The translations under genes and the position numbers were made by a program. A model generated the notes under the pieces. The model did not search any database. It was not told the DNA's origin and worked only from the letters and a program-made list of their open reading frames with translations. DNA of 64,000 nucleotides from contig JAEZZG010000042.1 of assembly GCA_023442485.1 (NCBI GenBank), forward strand, positions 1-64,000, written 5' to 3'. Shown piece after piece: positions 17,227-24,822 of the stretch; positions within the stretch are counted from its first letter, which is position 1, and the number at the start of each line of letters is the position of its first letter. This DNA comes from Actinomycetes bacterium. GTDB lineage: Bacteria; Actinomycetota; Actinomycetes; Propionibacteriales; Propionibacteriaceae.

Positions 17227-17361
17227 CCAAGAATCATAAGGATCGGGCATTTCTGCCTGAATCAATCCCACAAATCCTGCGCTTAACCCGTCAACGGGCA
17301 ATAAGGTTAGTGCTAGCGCAACCGTCGCCTAGATGCGCCATCCACCTACCCGGGAGATCCC

Positions 17362-17967
17362 ATGACTGAGACCGAGAAGTTCTCGCCACGCCTGCCTCCG
17401 AGCCGCATCGTGTTGGTTCGTCACGGACAGACTCAGTTGGAGCCTGACGACGCACTGCGCGGCCGCTTATCTATCCCCCTGGACAAGGACGGACGCGAAC
17501 AGGTACGTCAACTAGCCGAAGATATCAAAGCGGTCCAACCGGAACTGATCGTGTGTGGCCCTCTCAAACGTGCCCTACAAACTGCCGGAGCCATCGTTGA
17601 AGTCACTGCGGCTCCAATGAAAATTGATGAACGCCTCATCGACCGCGATTTTGGCGAAGCCACCTCAATGCGTCCGCAGCAAGTCATTGAGATGTGGGGA
17701 TCGATTGAGTTTGCACCCGGCGTCGAGCCCATGCCCGAGCTGCGCACCCGCGCACTCGCCGCTGTCTGCCAGGATCGCGGTGCCTCCCCCGTGGTTATCG
17801 TCGGTCACGACGTCGTGAACCGGATGATCTTGCATGAAATCTCTGGGCGCGACTGGTCTGAGATTCATCAATCCGTCGGCTGCTGGAACCTGATTGAATG
17901 GAGCTACGAGAAAGGCTGGGAGATCAAGGCCATCGACATGCATGGCCCCATTGATGAGTATCTGTGA
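17362..17967 (+). CDS. Histidine phosphatase (phosphoglycerate-mutase-like) family protein
   Basis: This 201-residue protein has the branch-1 histidine phosphatase signature: VLVRHGQTQLEP (phosphohistidine), the glutamate in RDFGEAT, and VIVGHDVVNRM with the second catalytic histidine. Relatives include phosphoglycerate mutase, alpha-ribazole phosphatase and broad sugar phosphatases. The length fits phosphatase more than true mutase. It has its own terminator at 18091 and no operon partner, so the substrate cannot be inferred. ATG 17362 follows GGGAGATCCC. Confidence 0.8.
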   Translation: MTETEKFSPRLPPSRIVLVRHGQTQLEPDDALRGRLSIPLDKDGREQVRQLAEDIKAVQPELIVCGPLKRALQTAGAIVEVTAAPMKIDERLIDRDFGEATSMRPQQVIEMWGSIEFAPGVEPMPELRTRALAAVCQDRGASPVVIVGHDVVNRMILHEISGRDWSEIHQSVGCWNLIEWSYEKGWEIKAIDMHGPIDEYL

Positions 17968-18090
17968 AGCAACCTTGCAGACACTGTGAGCGACTGATCA
18001 CTCGTAGGTTTGACTGCGGTCGACGCTACACACGACGCAAAAACTCGCACCCAGTACTGGCAGCTTCTTCAAACAATCACAGCCATCACG

Positions 18091-18122
18091 CGCCGTCCTA
18101 GCTTAGGGGCGGCGTTTCTTTT
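18091..18122 (+). terminator. Intrinsic terminator after the histidine phosphatase
   Basis: A GC-rich stem CGCCGTCC/GGGGCGGCG around TAGCTTA is followed by TTTCTTTTTC. It overlaps the 3' end of the ferredoxin gene on the other strand. Confidence 0.65.
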
Positions 18123-19095
18123 TCATCAGCGCGATCATCTGTTTCGGGTCAATCGCGCCGAAGGGATTGCGCTGACGATAGGAACATGTGGGACAAAGCT
18201 CCTCTCCCCGATCAGGGAAAATCGCCCGACATTTCCTACACCTCCTCGATGATTCTCGCGCAATCGGGACCTGGTCGTTGTGGACGATGGACCGCCACGG
18301 CGCGCGCCCTGACACCCGCATCGCCCCGGTCGGGCAGGCCTGGACACACTTGCGACAACCGCTGCATCGTCCAGGATCGAAGAAGAGCCGAGTATCGAGC
18401 TGCACAGAGGCGGGCTTGTCTGTGGCCACGACGAGATCGACCTGGGCAGTGTCTGAGTTGTCGGGGGCGGGAATCGAAGCATCGTCTGAGGTCGACACGA
18501 TGGCGAGGGCAGTTTCGGGACAGGCCTGGACGCAGACCCCGGTGAGATCACAGTTGACGGCTTCGAGAAGAAGGCCGGGACCGGGACGGTCAGGGGCGAC
18601 CGCCGCGTCCACCCCCTCAGCGTCTGCACGGCAGATCGCGCGGATCGCCGCCCTCAACCTTGAAAAGTGGGACGCGGATTCGTCAGGGGCACACGGATGA
18701 ATCTCAGAATCCGCTCCGCGCATCCCGAATAAACCACGCCTGGTTGCGGTAGACATCTGGTTTTCGGGATGGATTGTCGCCTGGTGTTGCTTGGGAGTAA
18801 AAAGTTCCACACATTCCAAGCCGTCGATCCCTAAGGAATCGGCAGCGCCTTTCCAATACTGCACCAGCGCGTCAATGCGCCCTGAGGTACAGGTGTCTGA
18901 CCGCACGATGACGCGACTGACATCCATCGCGAGTAGCTCGAAGGGTAACTCGACAGGGCACTCTGCAAGACAGCGGTTGAGACGCACACACACCGAGTTC
19001 TTCACCGACGCAGACGCGGACGCGGTGTGTGGACAGATGAGCTCGACGACCTCACCAGCGCCGAACCGGGCGGCCCATGCCAAGAGGGTGGCCAC
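18103..19095 (-). CDS. Multi-cluster 4Fe-4S ferredoxin-type protein
   Basis: This 330-residue iron-sulfur protein has a degenerate CVRLNRCLAECPVE motif near the N-terminus, two better motifs (CDLTGVCVQACP and CSGCRKCVQACPTGA) and a C-terminal CRKC...CPTC pair that looks like a zinc ribbon. I start it at GTG 19095, which overlaps the stop of the TorD gene as TAGTG and implies translational coupling; the longer upstream frame would read into that gene. Such proteins carry electrons to or from molybdenum reductases. No molybdoenzyme catalytic subunit is in this window. Confidence 0.7.
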   Translation of the reverse strand: MATLLAWAARFGAGEVVELICPHTASASASVKNSVCVRLNRCLAECPVELPFELLAMDVSRVIVRSDTCTSGRIDALVQYWKGAADSLGIDGLECVELFTPKQHQATIHPENQMSTATRRGLFGMRGADSEIHPCAPDESASHFSRLRAAIRAICRADAEGVDAAVAPDRPGPGLLLEAVNCDLTGVCVQACPETALAIVSTSDDASIPAPDNSDTAQVDLVVATDKPASVQLDTRLFFDPGRCSGCRKCVQACPTGAMRVSGRAPWRSIVHNDQVPIARESSRRCRKCRAIFPDRGEELCPTCSYRQRNPFGAIDPKQMIALMKKKRRP

Positions 19096-19727
19096 TAGGC
19101 CACCACCCACTCCCGGGCTTGGATCAAAGCGTCGGCCCCGAGGACGCCCACACCCCGATAGAAGCAGGTCCGCGCGCCCTGCTCCACCTTCGCAAAGAAC
19201 TGATCCGCCCACTCGAAGAGATGTTTCTCACAGAAATCACGATGCGCCTGAAGAAAACCTTCGGCTTTTTCGGGGTCTAAGACTTCGAGAGCGTCCAAAG
19301 CCTGAGTCAGCAACCTGGCACAGAACTCCAGCTCCAACGAAATGTGGTCATCAGGTTCACGGTTCAGCTTCGGAGCCTGCAGCCCGAACCGGCGATAAAA
19401 CTGACGAACATGCATGGTTTCTTCGACGAAAAGCAATTTCTCCTCTGAGCGGTATACCGACTCCCAGGGCGGAGCCAAGGTCTTGCCAGGGCCAAGAACT
19501 AAGAAGAAATGGTCGTCCTTGATCTGATCGGCAGACTCTACTTCCTCCGCGGACTGGAGCAGTAACCCAACCCCCTCATCCGTCCTCGGGCCCGGACTCA
19601 TCGGCCACGACGCCAACATTTCAGCCGAACGCATATTGGCCAAGGAGCCTGGATCGGGGGCTTTGTCGAAAAGACGCGCCAACACAGTCCAGGTCGCGCA
19701 CAATCTATCGATTTGATCAGGTGTCAC
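19095..19727 (-). CDS. TorD/DmsD-like molybdoenzyme assembly chaperone
   Basis: This 210-residue all-helical protein has the family signature LGPGKTLAPPWESVY followed by ETMHVRQFYRRFGLQAP and EPDDHISLELEF. TorD-type chaperones bind the signal peptide of DMSO-reductase-family enzymes and hold them for cofactor loading in the cytoplasm. The GTG at 19727 has AAGGAT upstream and is preferred over the ATG at 19811. It is coupled to the ferredoxin gene downstream. The client enzyme must be encoded elsewhere or has been lost. Confidence 0.8.
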   Translation of the reverse strand: MTPDQIDRLCATWTVLARLFDKAPDPGSLANMRSAEMLASWPMSPGPRTDEGVGLLLQSAEEVESADQIKDDHFFLVLGPGKTLAPPWESVYRSEEKLLFVEETMHVRQFYRRFGLQAPKLNREPDDHISLELEFCARLLTQALDALEVLDPEKAEGFLQAHRDFCEKHLFEWADQFFAKVEQGARTCFYRGVGVLGADALIQAREWVVA

Positions 19728-19841
19728 AGTGCTTATCCTTCGGTGTTCACCGCCACCGTTGTCCGATGACGACGCCAGCCTGAGCCATGACGATAACCTA
19801 CGCACCGTCATGGCCCAGATGGCATGAATGACCAGGCCTTC

Positions 19842-20870
19842 TCAGCCTAGAACCTCCGGGTTCATGATGTGATCAGGACGCTCACCGCGCGCAAACTTCG
19901 CGATATCTGCAGCCACGATCGCTGCCGCAAAATCACTCGACGCCTTCGACGCACCGGCCAGGTGCGGGGTAATGATCAACCCTTCCACACTGAGCAGCCG
20001 AGAATCCTCAGGCAGTGGCTCAGACGGGAGCACGTCACAAGCAGCCGCATAGAGTTGGCCAGATTCAAGGGCATCACACATCGCGTCATAGTCCAGCAGT
20101 GGCGGACGGGCACAGTTGACCAAGATTGCGCCACGCGGCATCAAGGCAATCCGTTCGGCATTGATCAGATCTGTGTTTTCCTTCGATACGCGAGCATGGA
20201 GGGTCAAGATGTTGGTTTGTTTCAGCATCTCGTCCAGATCGTCGAAAACCTCAATACCCTCAGGCACCGACGTTGGGTCCACGAAGGGGTCAAAAGCGAC
20301 GATCCTGGCACCCATGGCCTGCATCACCTTTGCAACCTGACGGCCAATGTTGCCGTAGCCGACGATACCGACGGTTGATCCGCGAACCTCGGGGCCAACC
20401 TCGTCATAGTTGTAGTAGTTGCCGCGCCATTCGCCGCGTCGCAGTTCGTCGTGACGGGCGGGGATCTGCCGCACAGCCGCCAGAATCATCCCGATCGAAT
20501 GTTCAGCGGTTGCAGTCATGTTGCGTCCCGGTGCGTTGGTGACGATCACACCCTGCTTGGTCGCTGCCTCGATGTCGACGTTGACCGGCCCGCCGCGAGT
20601 AACCGAAACCATCTTCAAGTCTGGGCAGGCTTCAAGAATCTTCGGTGTCACGGGCTGGGTATGGTTGAACATCACGTCAACCCCTTGAAGTGCCTCAATG
20701 ATGGCGTCCTCATCACCCTGGGCTTCATGGACGGTGCCGATATCACCCATCGGAGTCTCCGGCCAGTCATTCATCAGCTCGGACGTCTCGGCGTCCGGAA
20801 GCTCCTTCTTTAAGGCCCGAGCCATGATGTCAACCCGAACGAAATGATCTCCTGCAAGCAGGACCTTCAT
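19842..20870 (-). CDS. D-isomer-specific 2-hydroxyacid dehydrogenase (phosphoglycerate-dehydrogenase-like)
   Basis: This 342-residue NAD-dependent enzyme has the Rossmann motif VGIVGYGNIGRQVAKVM, the substrate-region arginine in NCARPPLLD, the glutamate in DVLPSEPLP and the catalytic histidine in ITPHLAGAS. It lacks the C-terminal ACT or ASB domain of many serine-pathway enzymes. The gene follows the third FGGY kinase by 45 bases and probably shares its SorC-controlled promoter, so it likely acts on a sugar-derived 2-hydroxy acid or its phosphate, not in serine synthesis. Confidence 0.82.
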   Translation of the reverse strand: MKVLLAGDHFVRVDIMARALKKELPDAETSELMNDWPETPMGDIGTVHEAQGDEDAIIEALQGVDVMFNHTQPVTPKILEACPDLKMVSVTRGGPVNVDIEAATKQGVIVTNAPGRNMTATAEHSIGMILAAVRQIPARHDELRRGEWRGNYYNYDEVGPEVRGSTVGIVGYGNIGRQVAKVMQAMGARIVAFDPFVDPTSVPEGIEVFDDLDEMLKQTNILTLHARVSKENTDLINAERIALMPRGAILVNCARPPLLDYDAMCDALESGQLYAAACDVLPSEPLPEDSRLLSVEGLIITPHLAGASKASSDFAAAIVAADIAKFARGERPDHIMNPEVLG

Positions 20871-20915
20871 TGTTTTCCCTTCTTTCTCACTCTCTAGTGG
20901 TCAGCTCGCGAGTGT

Positions 20916-22427
20916 CTACTCACCGAGCTTGCGGATATCGCGCAAAGCCTTCCACTGCGGACGCAAGGCGTCACGAGCTGAGACGAAGGTCTTGTAGATT
21001 TCCTGGTAAATCTGATGCAACTTGGGGTCGGGCTCGAAGGTCTCCATCTGGGTGCCGAGCATCTCGGCGGCTTCGTGAAGATCGTTCGCCTTACCGCAGG
21101 TGACAAGGGCGAGGACGGCGGCGCCACGAGCACCGGCTTCGGGGGCGTCTTGACGCAAGACACGATGTCCAGTCGCTGAAGCCAAGATCTCGCAGACCAG
21201 GTCAGAGCGGAATCCGCCACCCGAGACGATCAGTTCAGCGTCGATCTTCAAGATGTCGATACATTCGGTCAAGGAGTAGACCACACCTTCGTAGACCGAC
21301 CGCAAAATGTCGGCCGGATCCGAGCTGATCGACATGCCGAGCCAAGACGCCGAGGCGTTCGGATCGAGGAACGGGGAGCGCTCCCCACCCGGAGAAGCGT
21401 AGGGAAGGTAGATGATCCCGTTGGAGCCAGGACGAGAGGACCTGGCGATCTCTTCGATTTCAGACCACTCCTTGTCGGCGTAGCCGAGAGCCTTGCGGAT
21501 CCACTCTAGGTTCGGGGTGCCGGTCATGGGTGCCATGAACTCCAGCACCTGCTTGCCGCGTCCAGTAGCCAAGACCATCGAGTTCATCGAGCGACGCTCA
21601 GAAACCTCAGGGAGTAGGGTGCCGACGAAGGCAGTGGTGCCGAGAATCAACCAGGCATCGCCGTCATTGACCGCGCCGAGGCCAGGGCCAGTGACGGAGA
21701 CGTCGATCATGCCCACACCAACCGGGGTGCCTTCCGGGACACCGGTGAGTTTCGCTGCCTCGGCAGAGACAGTACCGCCGTCACCGTCTGCCGATAGAAC
21801 CTCAGGGACGAGACGAATCTCGTCAGCGAGTTGCAAATCGGTTGCAAGCTGAGTGGAGAAGCCTTCGCAAGTATTGACGTCAAAGAAGGACCGCGAGGCC
21901 TCGGTGTAGTCCGTTGCGATCTTGCCGGTCAGGTTGTAACGCAGCCAGTCCTTGCAGTAGATCAGGTGTCCCGCCTTGGCCACAGTCTCCGGCTCGTGCT
22001 CTTTGAAGTAATCCAGGAGCACCGGTGCCAGGCCCGGGAAGGTTGCAGTCCCGGTGACATCGAGGACACGCTGTTCGCGTCCATCTTCATGCCACTTTCC
22101 GACGACGTCGCCGGCGCGACCATCCATCCAAATTGCTGCGTTACGGACGGGTTTGCCATCTTCATCGATCAGCCAGCAGCCATCCCCTTGACCGGTCAGG
22201 CCCACGGCGAGAATCTGCGTCTGCGGGTCTAGAGACTCGGTGACGGCCTTGAGGCAGTTACACACAGCCTCCCAGATGGCGTTCATGTCTTGTTCGGCTT
22301 CACCGAGGCGCCCGTATTGGACGTCGACGCCTTGACTCTTGACCACGAGTACCTTGCCGCTGAGGTCGAAAGCGACAGCCTTGACCGCCGTGGTACCGCC
22401 GTCAACACCAATTACAACTTCAGTCAT
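20916..22427 (-). CDS. FGGY-family carbohydrate kinase (third), erythritol/xylulose-kinase-like
   Basis: This 503-residue kinase begins VVIGVDGGTTAVKAVAFD, has LTGQGDGCWLIDEDGKP and AAIWMDGRAG, probable catalytic Asp242 in VGMIDVSVTG, and LIVSGGGFRSDLVCEIL in the C-terminal domain. The GQGDGxW segment is seen in erythritol-type kinases, which hints at a short polyol substrate; that is a weak inference. AAAGGAG precedes ATG 22427. It is first in an operon with the hydroxyacid dehydrogenase, divergent from a SorC-type regulator. Confidence 0.85.
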   Translation of the reverse strand: MTEVVIGVDGGTTAVKAVAFDLSGKVLVVKSQGVDVQYGRLGEAEQDMNAIWEAVCNCLKAVTESLDPQTQILAVGLTGQGDGCWLIDEDGKPVRNAAIWMDGRAGDVVGKWHEDGREQRVLDVTGTATFPGLAPVLLDYFKEHEPETVAKAGHLIYCKDWLRYNLTGKIATDYTEASRSFFDVNTCEGFSTQLATDLQLADEIRLVPEVLSADGDGGTVSAEAAKLTGVPEGTPVGVGMIDVSVTGPGLGAVNDGDAWLILGTTAFVGTLLPEVSERRSMNSMVLATGRGKQVLEFMAPMTGTPNLEWIRKALGYADKEWSEIEEIARSSRPGSNGIIYLPYASPGGERSPFLDPNASASWLGMSISSDPADILRSVYEGVVYSLTECIDILKIDAELIVSGGGFRSDLVCEILASATGHRVLRQDAPEAGARGAAVLALVTCGKANDLHEAAEMLGTQMETFEPDPKLHQIYQEIYKTFVSARDALRPQWKALRDIRKLGE

Positions 22428-22537
22428 TCCAGTGTCTCCTTTGACGTGTGTGGATGCGTGGTTTGCTCGCTTGAGACGAGCGGGTGATCACCCGGGAATG
22501 GTGTCCGACTCATGATTCGATTTCCCGATCGAGAAAA

Positions 22538-22555
22538 AGTGAACTATTGTTCACT
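22538..22555. promoter_or_regulatory. Palindromic operator candidate for the SorC-type regulator
   Basis: AGTGAAC (22538-22544) and GTTCACT-type right arm (22549-22555) are separated by TATT; the inner six bases GTGAAC/GTTCAC are perfect. It lies in the 169-base gap between the divergent regulator and kinase genes, the usual place for an operator read by the encoded regulator. Confidence 0.55.
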
Positions 22556-22596
22556 AATCCGAACCTCAGTTCTAGTCTACTCGATAGGTTTTGATA

Positions 22597-23580
22597 ATGA
22601 GCGCCGAGACCTCAGATAATCTCGTCAATCTGAAAGTGGCTGCTGCTCGGATGTACTACGAGCATGGCATGACCCATCAGGAGATTTCTCAAGAACTCCA
22701 TCTTTCCCGAGTCAAAGTCACTCGCCTTCTTGCAAAAGCCCGTGACGAGGGGATTGTCCAGATCAAGGTGATCGCTAACGGAGAACTCTTCGACGATTTA
22801 CGGCAACAGTTGACTGAGATTTTCGGACTGGACGATATCTGGATCTCGCCGATCTCCCACGATCCCGAGCGCAACCGTCATTCCATGGCACTGACCGGAG
22901 CGGAAGCCATTACCCACCTGGTCAACCGGTCGTCTCGTGTGGCGGTGGGGTTATCCCGGACGCTAGCCTCCGCAGCCGCATGCCTCTCCCCCATCGACCC
23001 GGGTGCGTCCGAGATTCGCTTCATCCCAACCTCTGGATCGCTGGGAACCTGGCTGGAAGGCAAGAACGCCTCGGAACTCGCGTCGAAACTAGCCGATCTA
23101 TTTGACGGACGCGCGATGGGCCTGCCGGTGCCGCTGATTGCCCCCTCACCCACGGTCGCCCAGTCCTTCGCCACCATGCCAGAGGTGTCGTACCCGCTCG
23201 ACTACATCCAACAAGCTGACGTCGCCTTCTTCGGAGTAGGCCCACTCGATTGGGAGTCCTCCCCGCTGTCCGCCGCGATGTCAGAGGAAGAACGAGAGGA
23301 GTTGATTCATCTGGGAGCGATCGGAGATGTCTCTGGTCGATTCTTCAATGCCGCAGGCAACGAGATTCACTCGCAGTTCAACCGCCGCGTGACCTCGCTG
23401 TCGCTGGCTTCCTACCAGGCGATCAAGAGCCGCGTCCTGTTTGCTTGTGGGGAGAACAAGATTCGGTCCATGCTGGTGCTGTTGCGATCGAGTTTCGTGA
23501 CCGGGTTGGTCACGGATTCATCGACCGCCCGGCTCTTGATCAACAGCCACCGCCACACCGGTCCGATCCTGACTAGTTGA
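22597..23580 (+). CDS. SorC-family sugar-responsive transcriptional regulator
   Basis: This 327-residue regulator has an N-terminal helix-turn-helix (about residues 10-50, YYEHGMTHQEISQELHLSRV and the recognition helix KVTRLLAKARDEG), then the SorC sugar-phosphate-binding domain with GLSRTLA, GAIGDVSGRFFNAAG and VLFACGENK. SorC proteins form tetramers and respond to phosphorylated sugars. It is divergent from the kinase/dehydrogenase operon and likely controls it through the palindrome at 22538. I chose ATG 22597 over TTG 22591. Confidence 0.87.
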   Translation: MSAETSDNLVNLKVAAARMYYEHGMTHQEISQELHLSRVKVTRLLAKARDEGIVQIKVIANGELFDDLRQQLTEIFGLDDIWISPISHDPERNRHSMALTGAEAITHLVNRSSRVAVGLSRTLASAAACLSPIDPGASEIRFIPTSGSLGTWLEGKNASELASKLADLFDGRAMGLPVPLIAPSPTVAQSFATMPEVSYPLDYIQQADVAFFGVGPLDWESSPLSAAMSEEEREELIHLGAIGDVSGRFFNAAGNEIHSQFNRRVTSLSLASYQAIKSRVLFACGENKIRSMLVLLRSSFVTGLVTDSSTARLLINSHRHTGPILTS

Positions 23581-23622
23581 TAGCGAAGGATTGGTGGGCG
23601 GGGCGACAGTGTAGGTTCCCGG

Positions 23623-23651
23623 AAAAGCAAAAATCGCCGGGAACCGGCGAT
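23623..23651 (-). terminator. Intrinsic terminator of the tRNA-Ile transcript
   Basis: An 8-base stem ATCGCCGG/CCGGCGAT (23633-23640, 23644-23651) with a 3-base loop is followed, on the minus strand, by TTTTTGCTTTT (23632 down to 23622). Confidence 0.8.
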
Positions 23652-23665
23652 CTAGGAGGTGAGGG

Positions 23666-23739
23666 TGGGCCTAACTGGACTTGAACCAGTGACCTCTTCC
23701 TTATCAGGGAAGCGCTCTAACCGACTGAGCTATAGGCCC
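23666..23739 (-). tRNA. tRNA-Ile (GAU)
   Basis: A 74-base cloverleaf reads on the minus strand: acceptor GGGCCTA/TAGGCCC, D-arm AGCTCAGTCGGTTAGAGC, anticodon loop CTGATAA between TTCC/GGAA stems, T-arm with GGTTCAAGTCC. The anticodon is GAU. The CCA end is not encoded. It lies just after gyrA-DUF3566, a position seen in many actinobacteria. Confidence 0.95.
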
Positions 23740-23756
23740 GTTTCCGACAAGGGGTA

Positions 23757-23785
23757 ACTTTACTAGAGACCACGCTGATGAACAA
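23757..23785 (-). promoter_or_regulatory. Likely tRNA-Ile promoter
   Basis: On the minus strand TTGTTC (23785-23780) and TAAAGT (23762-23757) are spaced by 17 bases, ending about 18 bases before the tRNA 5' end. Confidence 0.5.
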
Positions 23786-23853
23786 ATCCACCAGCTTTAC
23801 TGGACATCATCCCTAGTCGGATAGGTTTGACGGGGACGGGAGCCGCAGGAAAA

Positions 23854-24822
23854 CTATTCCTCAGACAAGGTGATCTCGATACCGCCAAGCATGATCGCGG
23901 ACAGGTTATAGAGGAAAGCAAATATCGTCACCAGAGCCGTAGTCATCACCACATTCGCCACAGCGATCAATGTGGTGACGCCGAGCACCCGTCCTGTGGT
24001 GATGAAGTTATTGACGTCGAAACTCGATTGAGATTCAGGGTTAGCGATGACGTCATTGATAGCGGCCTCGATAGACGAGAGCACACCGGAGGCATTCACG
24101 ATCGCCCACAACAACGCCACGGTCACGATCATGATGATGGCGAAAGCGATCGAGAACAAGAAGGTGGTTTTCATCACCGTCCACGGGTCAACCCGAGTCA
24201 ACGAAAGCCTCGCGCGTCGCGTCTTCTTAATCTCTCGCTTCACCGGAGCGCCCTTCACTTCCTGAGTTTGCAAATCTCCCGCATCGGATTCTGACACACT
24301 TGTGCGTGCTAGATCGTCACCGGAGGTCGGATCGGTTGAAATCGGGGCCGGAGGGATGATCAAGGGTCCGGCTGTGGTCGGACTAGGATCGGATTTGGGC
24401 GAGGCAAAAATGGAGGAGTCGATTCCCCGTTTCGCTGCGTTAGCAGAGGATGGGCTAGCGGCCTGCGTGAGGTCTGTGGCTGAGGAAGGTGCAGGTGCGG
24501 TCAGCGCTGAGGTGGCCGAACCCGCGGCATCTTTTGCCTCGACGGGACTCGGCTCATCTTTGCTGGCGTGATCGTCAATCACGACCTCTGATTTGCGACC
24601 GCCCAACAACCAGTCACGGTCCTCGGCGCTAAGACCTAGATCGTCGACGTCGGGGGCATTATCAGATGGCAGGGAACCGGCAACTGCGGCTGAACCCTCA
24701 GCCTCTGACGCCACACCGCTGTCACCAGATGAAGACTCGGCGTGAAGCTGAATGGCAGAGTCAACACCCTGGTCGTCTTGTCGATCGTCACCGTAGACGT
24801 CATTCTTATCGTTGTCAGTCAC
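23854..24822 (-). CDS. DUF3566 membrane protein with acidic disordered N-terminus
   Basis: This 322-residue protein has a long, acidic, Ser/Ala/Pro-rich N-terminal half (1-200) that looks disordered. The C-terminal domain has two membrane helices ([20 protein letters not shown] and [20 protein letters not shown]) and the family's conserved [14 protein letters not shown] and [14 protein letters not shown]3566 proteins regularly follow gyrA in actinobacteria and have been tied to the cell envelope, but their role is not settled. The start overlaps gyrA by 8 bases, so the two are co-translated. Confidence 0.85.
   Translation of the reverse strand: MTDNDKNDVYGDDRQDDQGVDSAIQLHAESSSGDSGVASEAEGSAAVAGSLPSDNAPDVDDLGLSAEDRDWLLGGRKSEVVIDDHASKDEPSPVEAKDAAGSATSALTAPAPSSATDLTQAASPSSANAAKRGIDSSIFASPKSDPSPTTAGPLIIPPAPISTDPTSGDDLARTSVSESDAGDLQTQEVKGAPVKREIKKTRRARLSLTRVDPWTVMKTTFLFSIAFAIIMIVTVALLWAIVNASGVLSSIEAAINDVIANPESQSSFDVNNFITTGRVLGVTTLIAVANVVMTTALVTIFAFLYNLSAIMLGGIEITLSEE

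Noticed and set aside
20916..23580. Kinase plus SorC regulator as an Lsr-type AI-2 uptake system, given luxS in the window
   Set aside because: The kinase is closer to xylulose/erythritol-type FGGY kinases than to LsrK, and no LsrACDB transporter, LsrF or LsrG gene is present.
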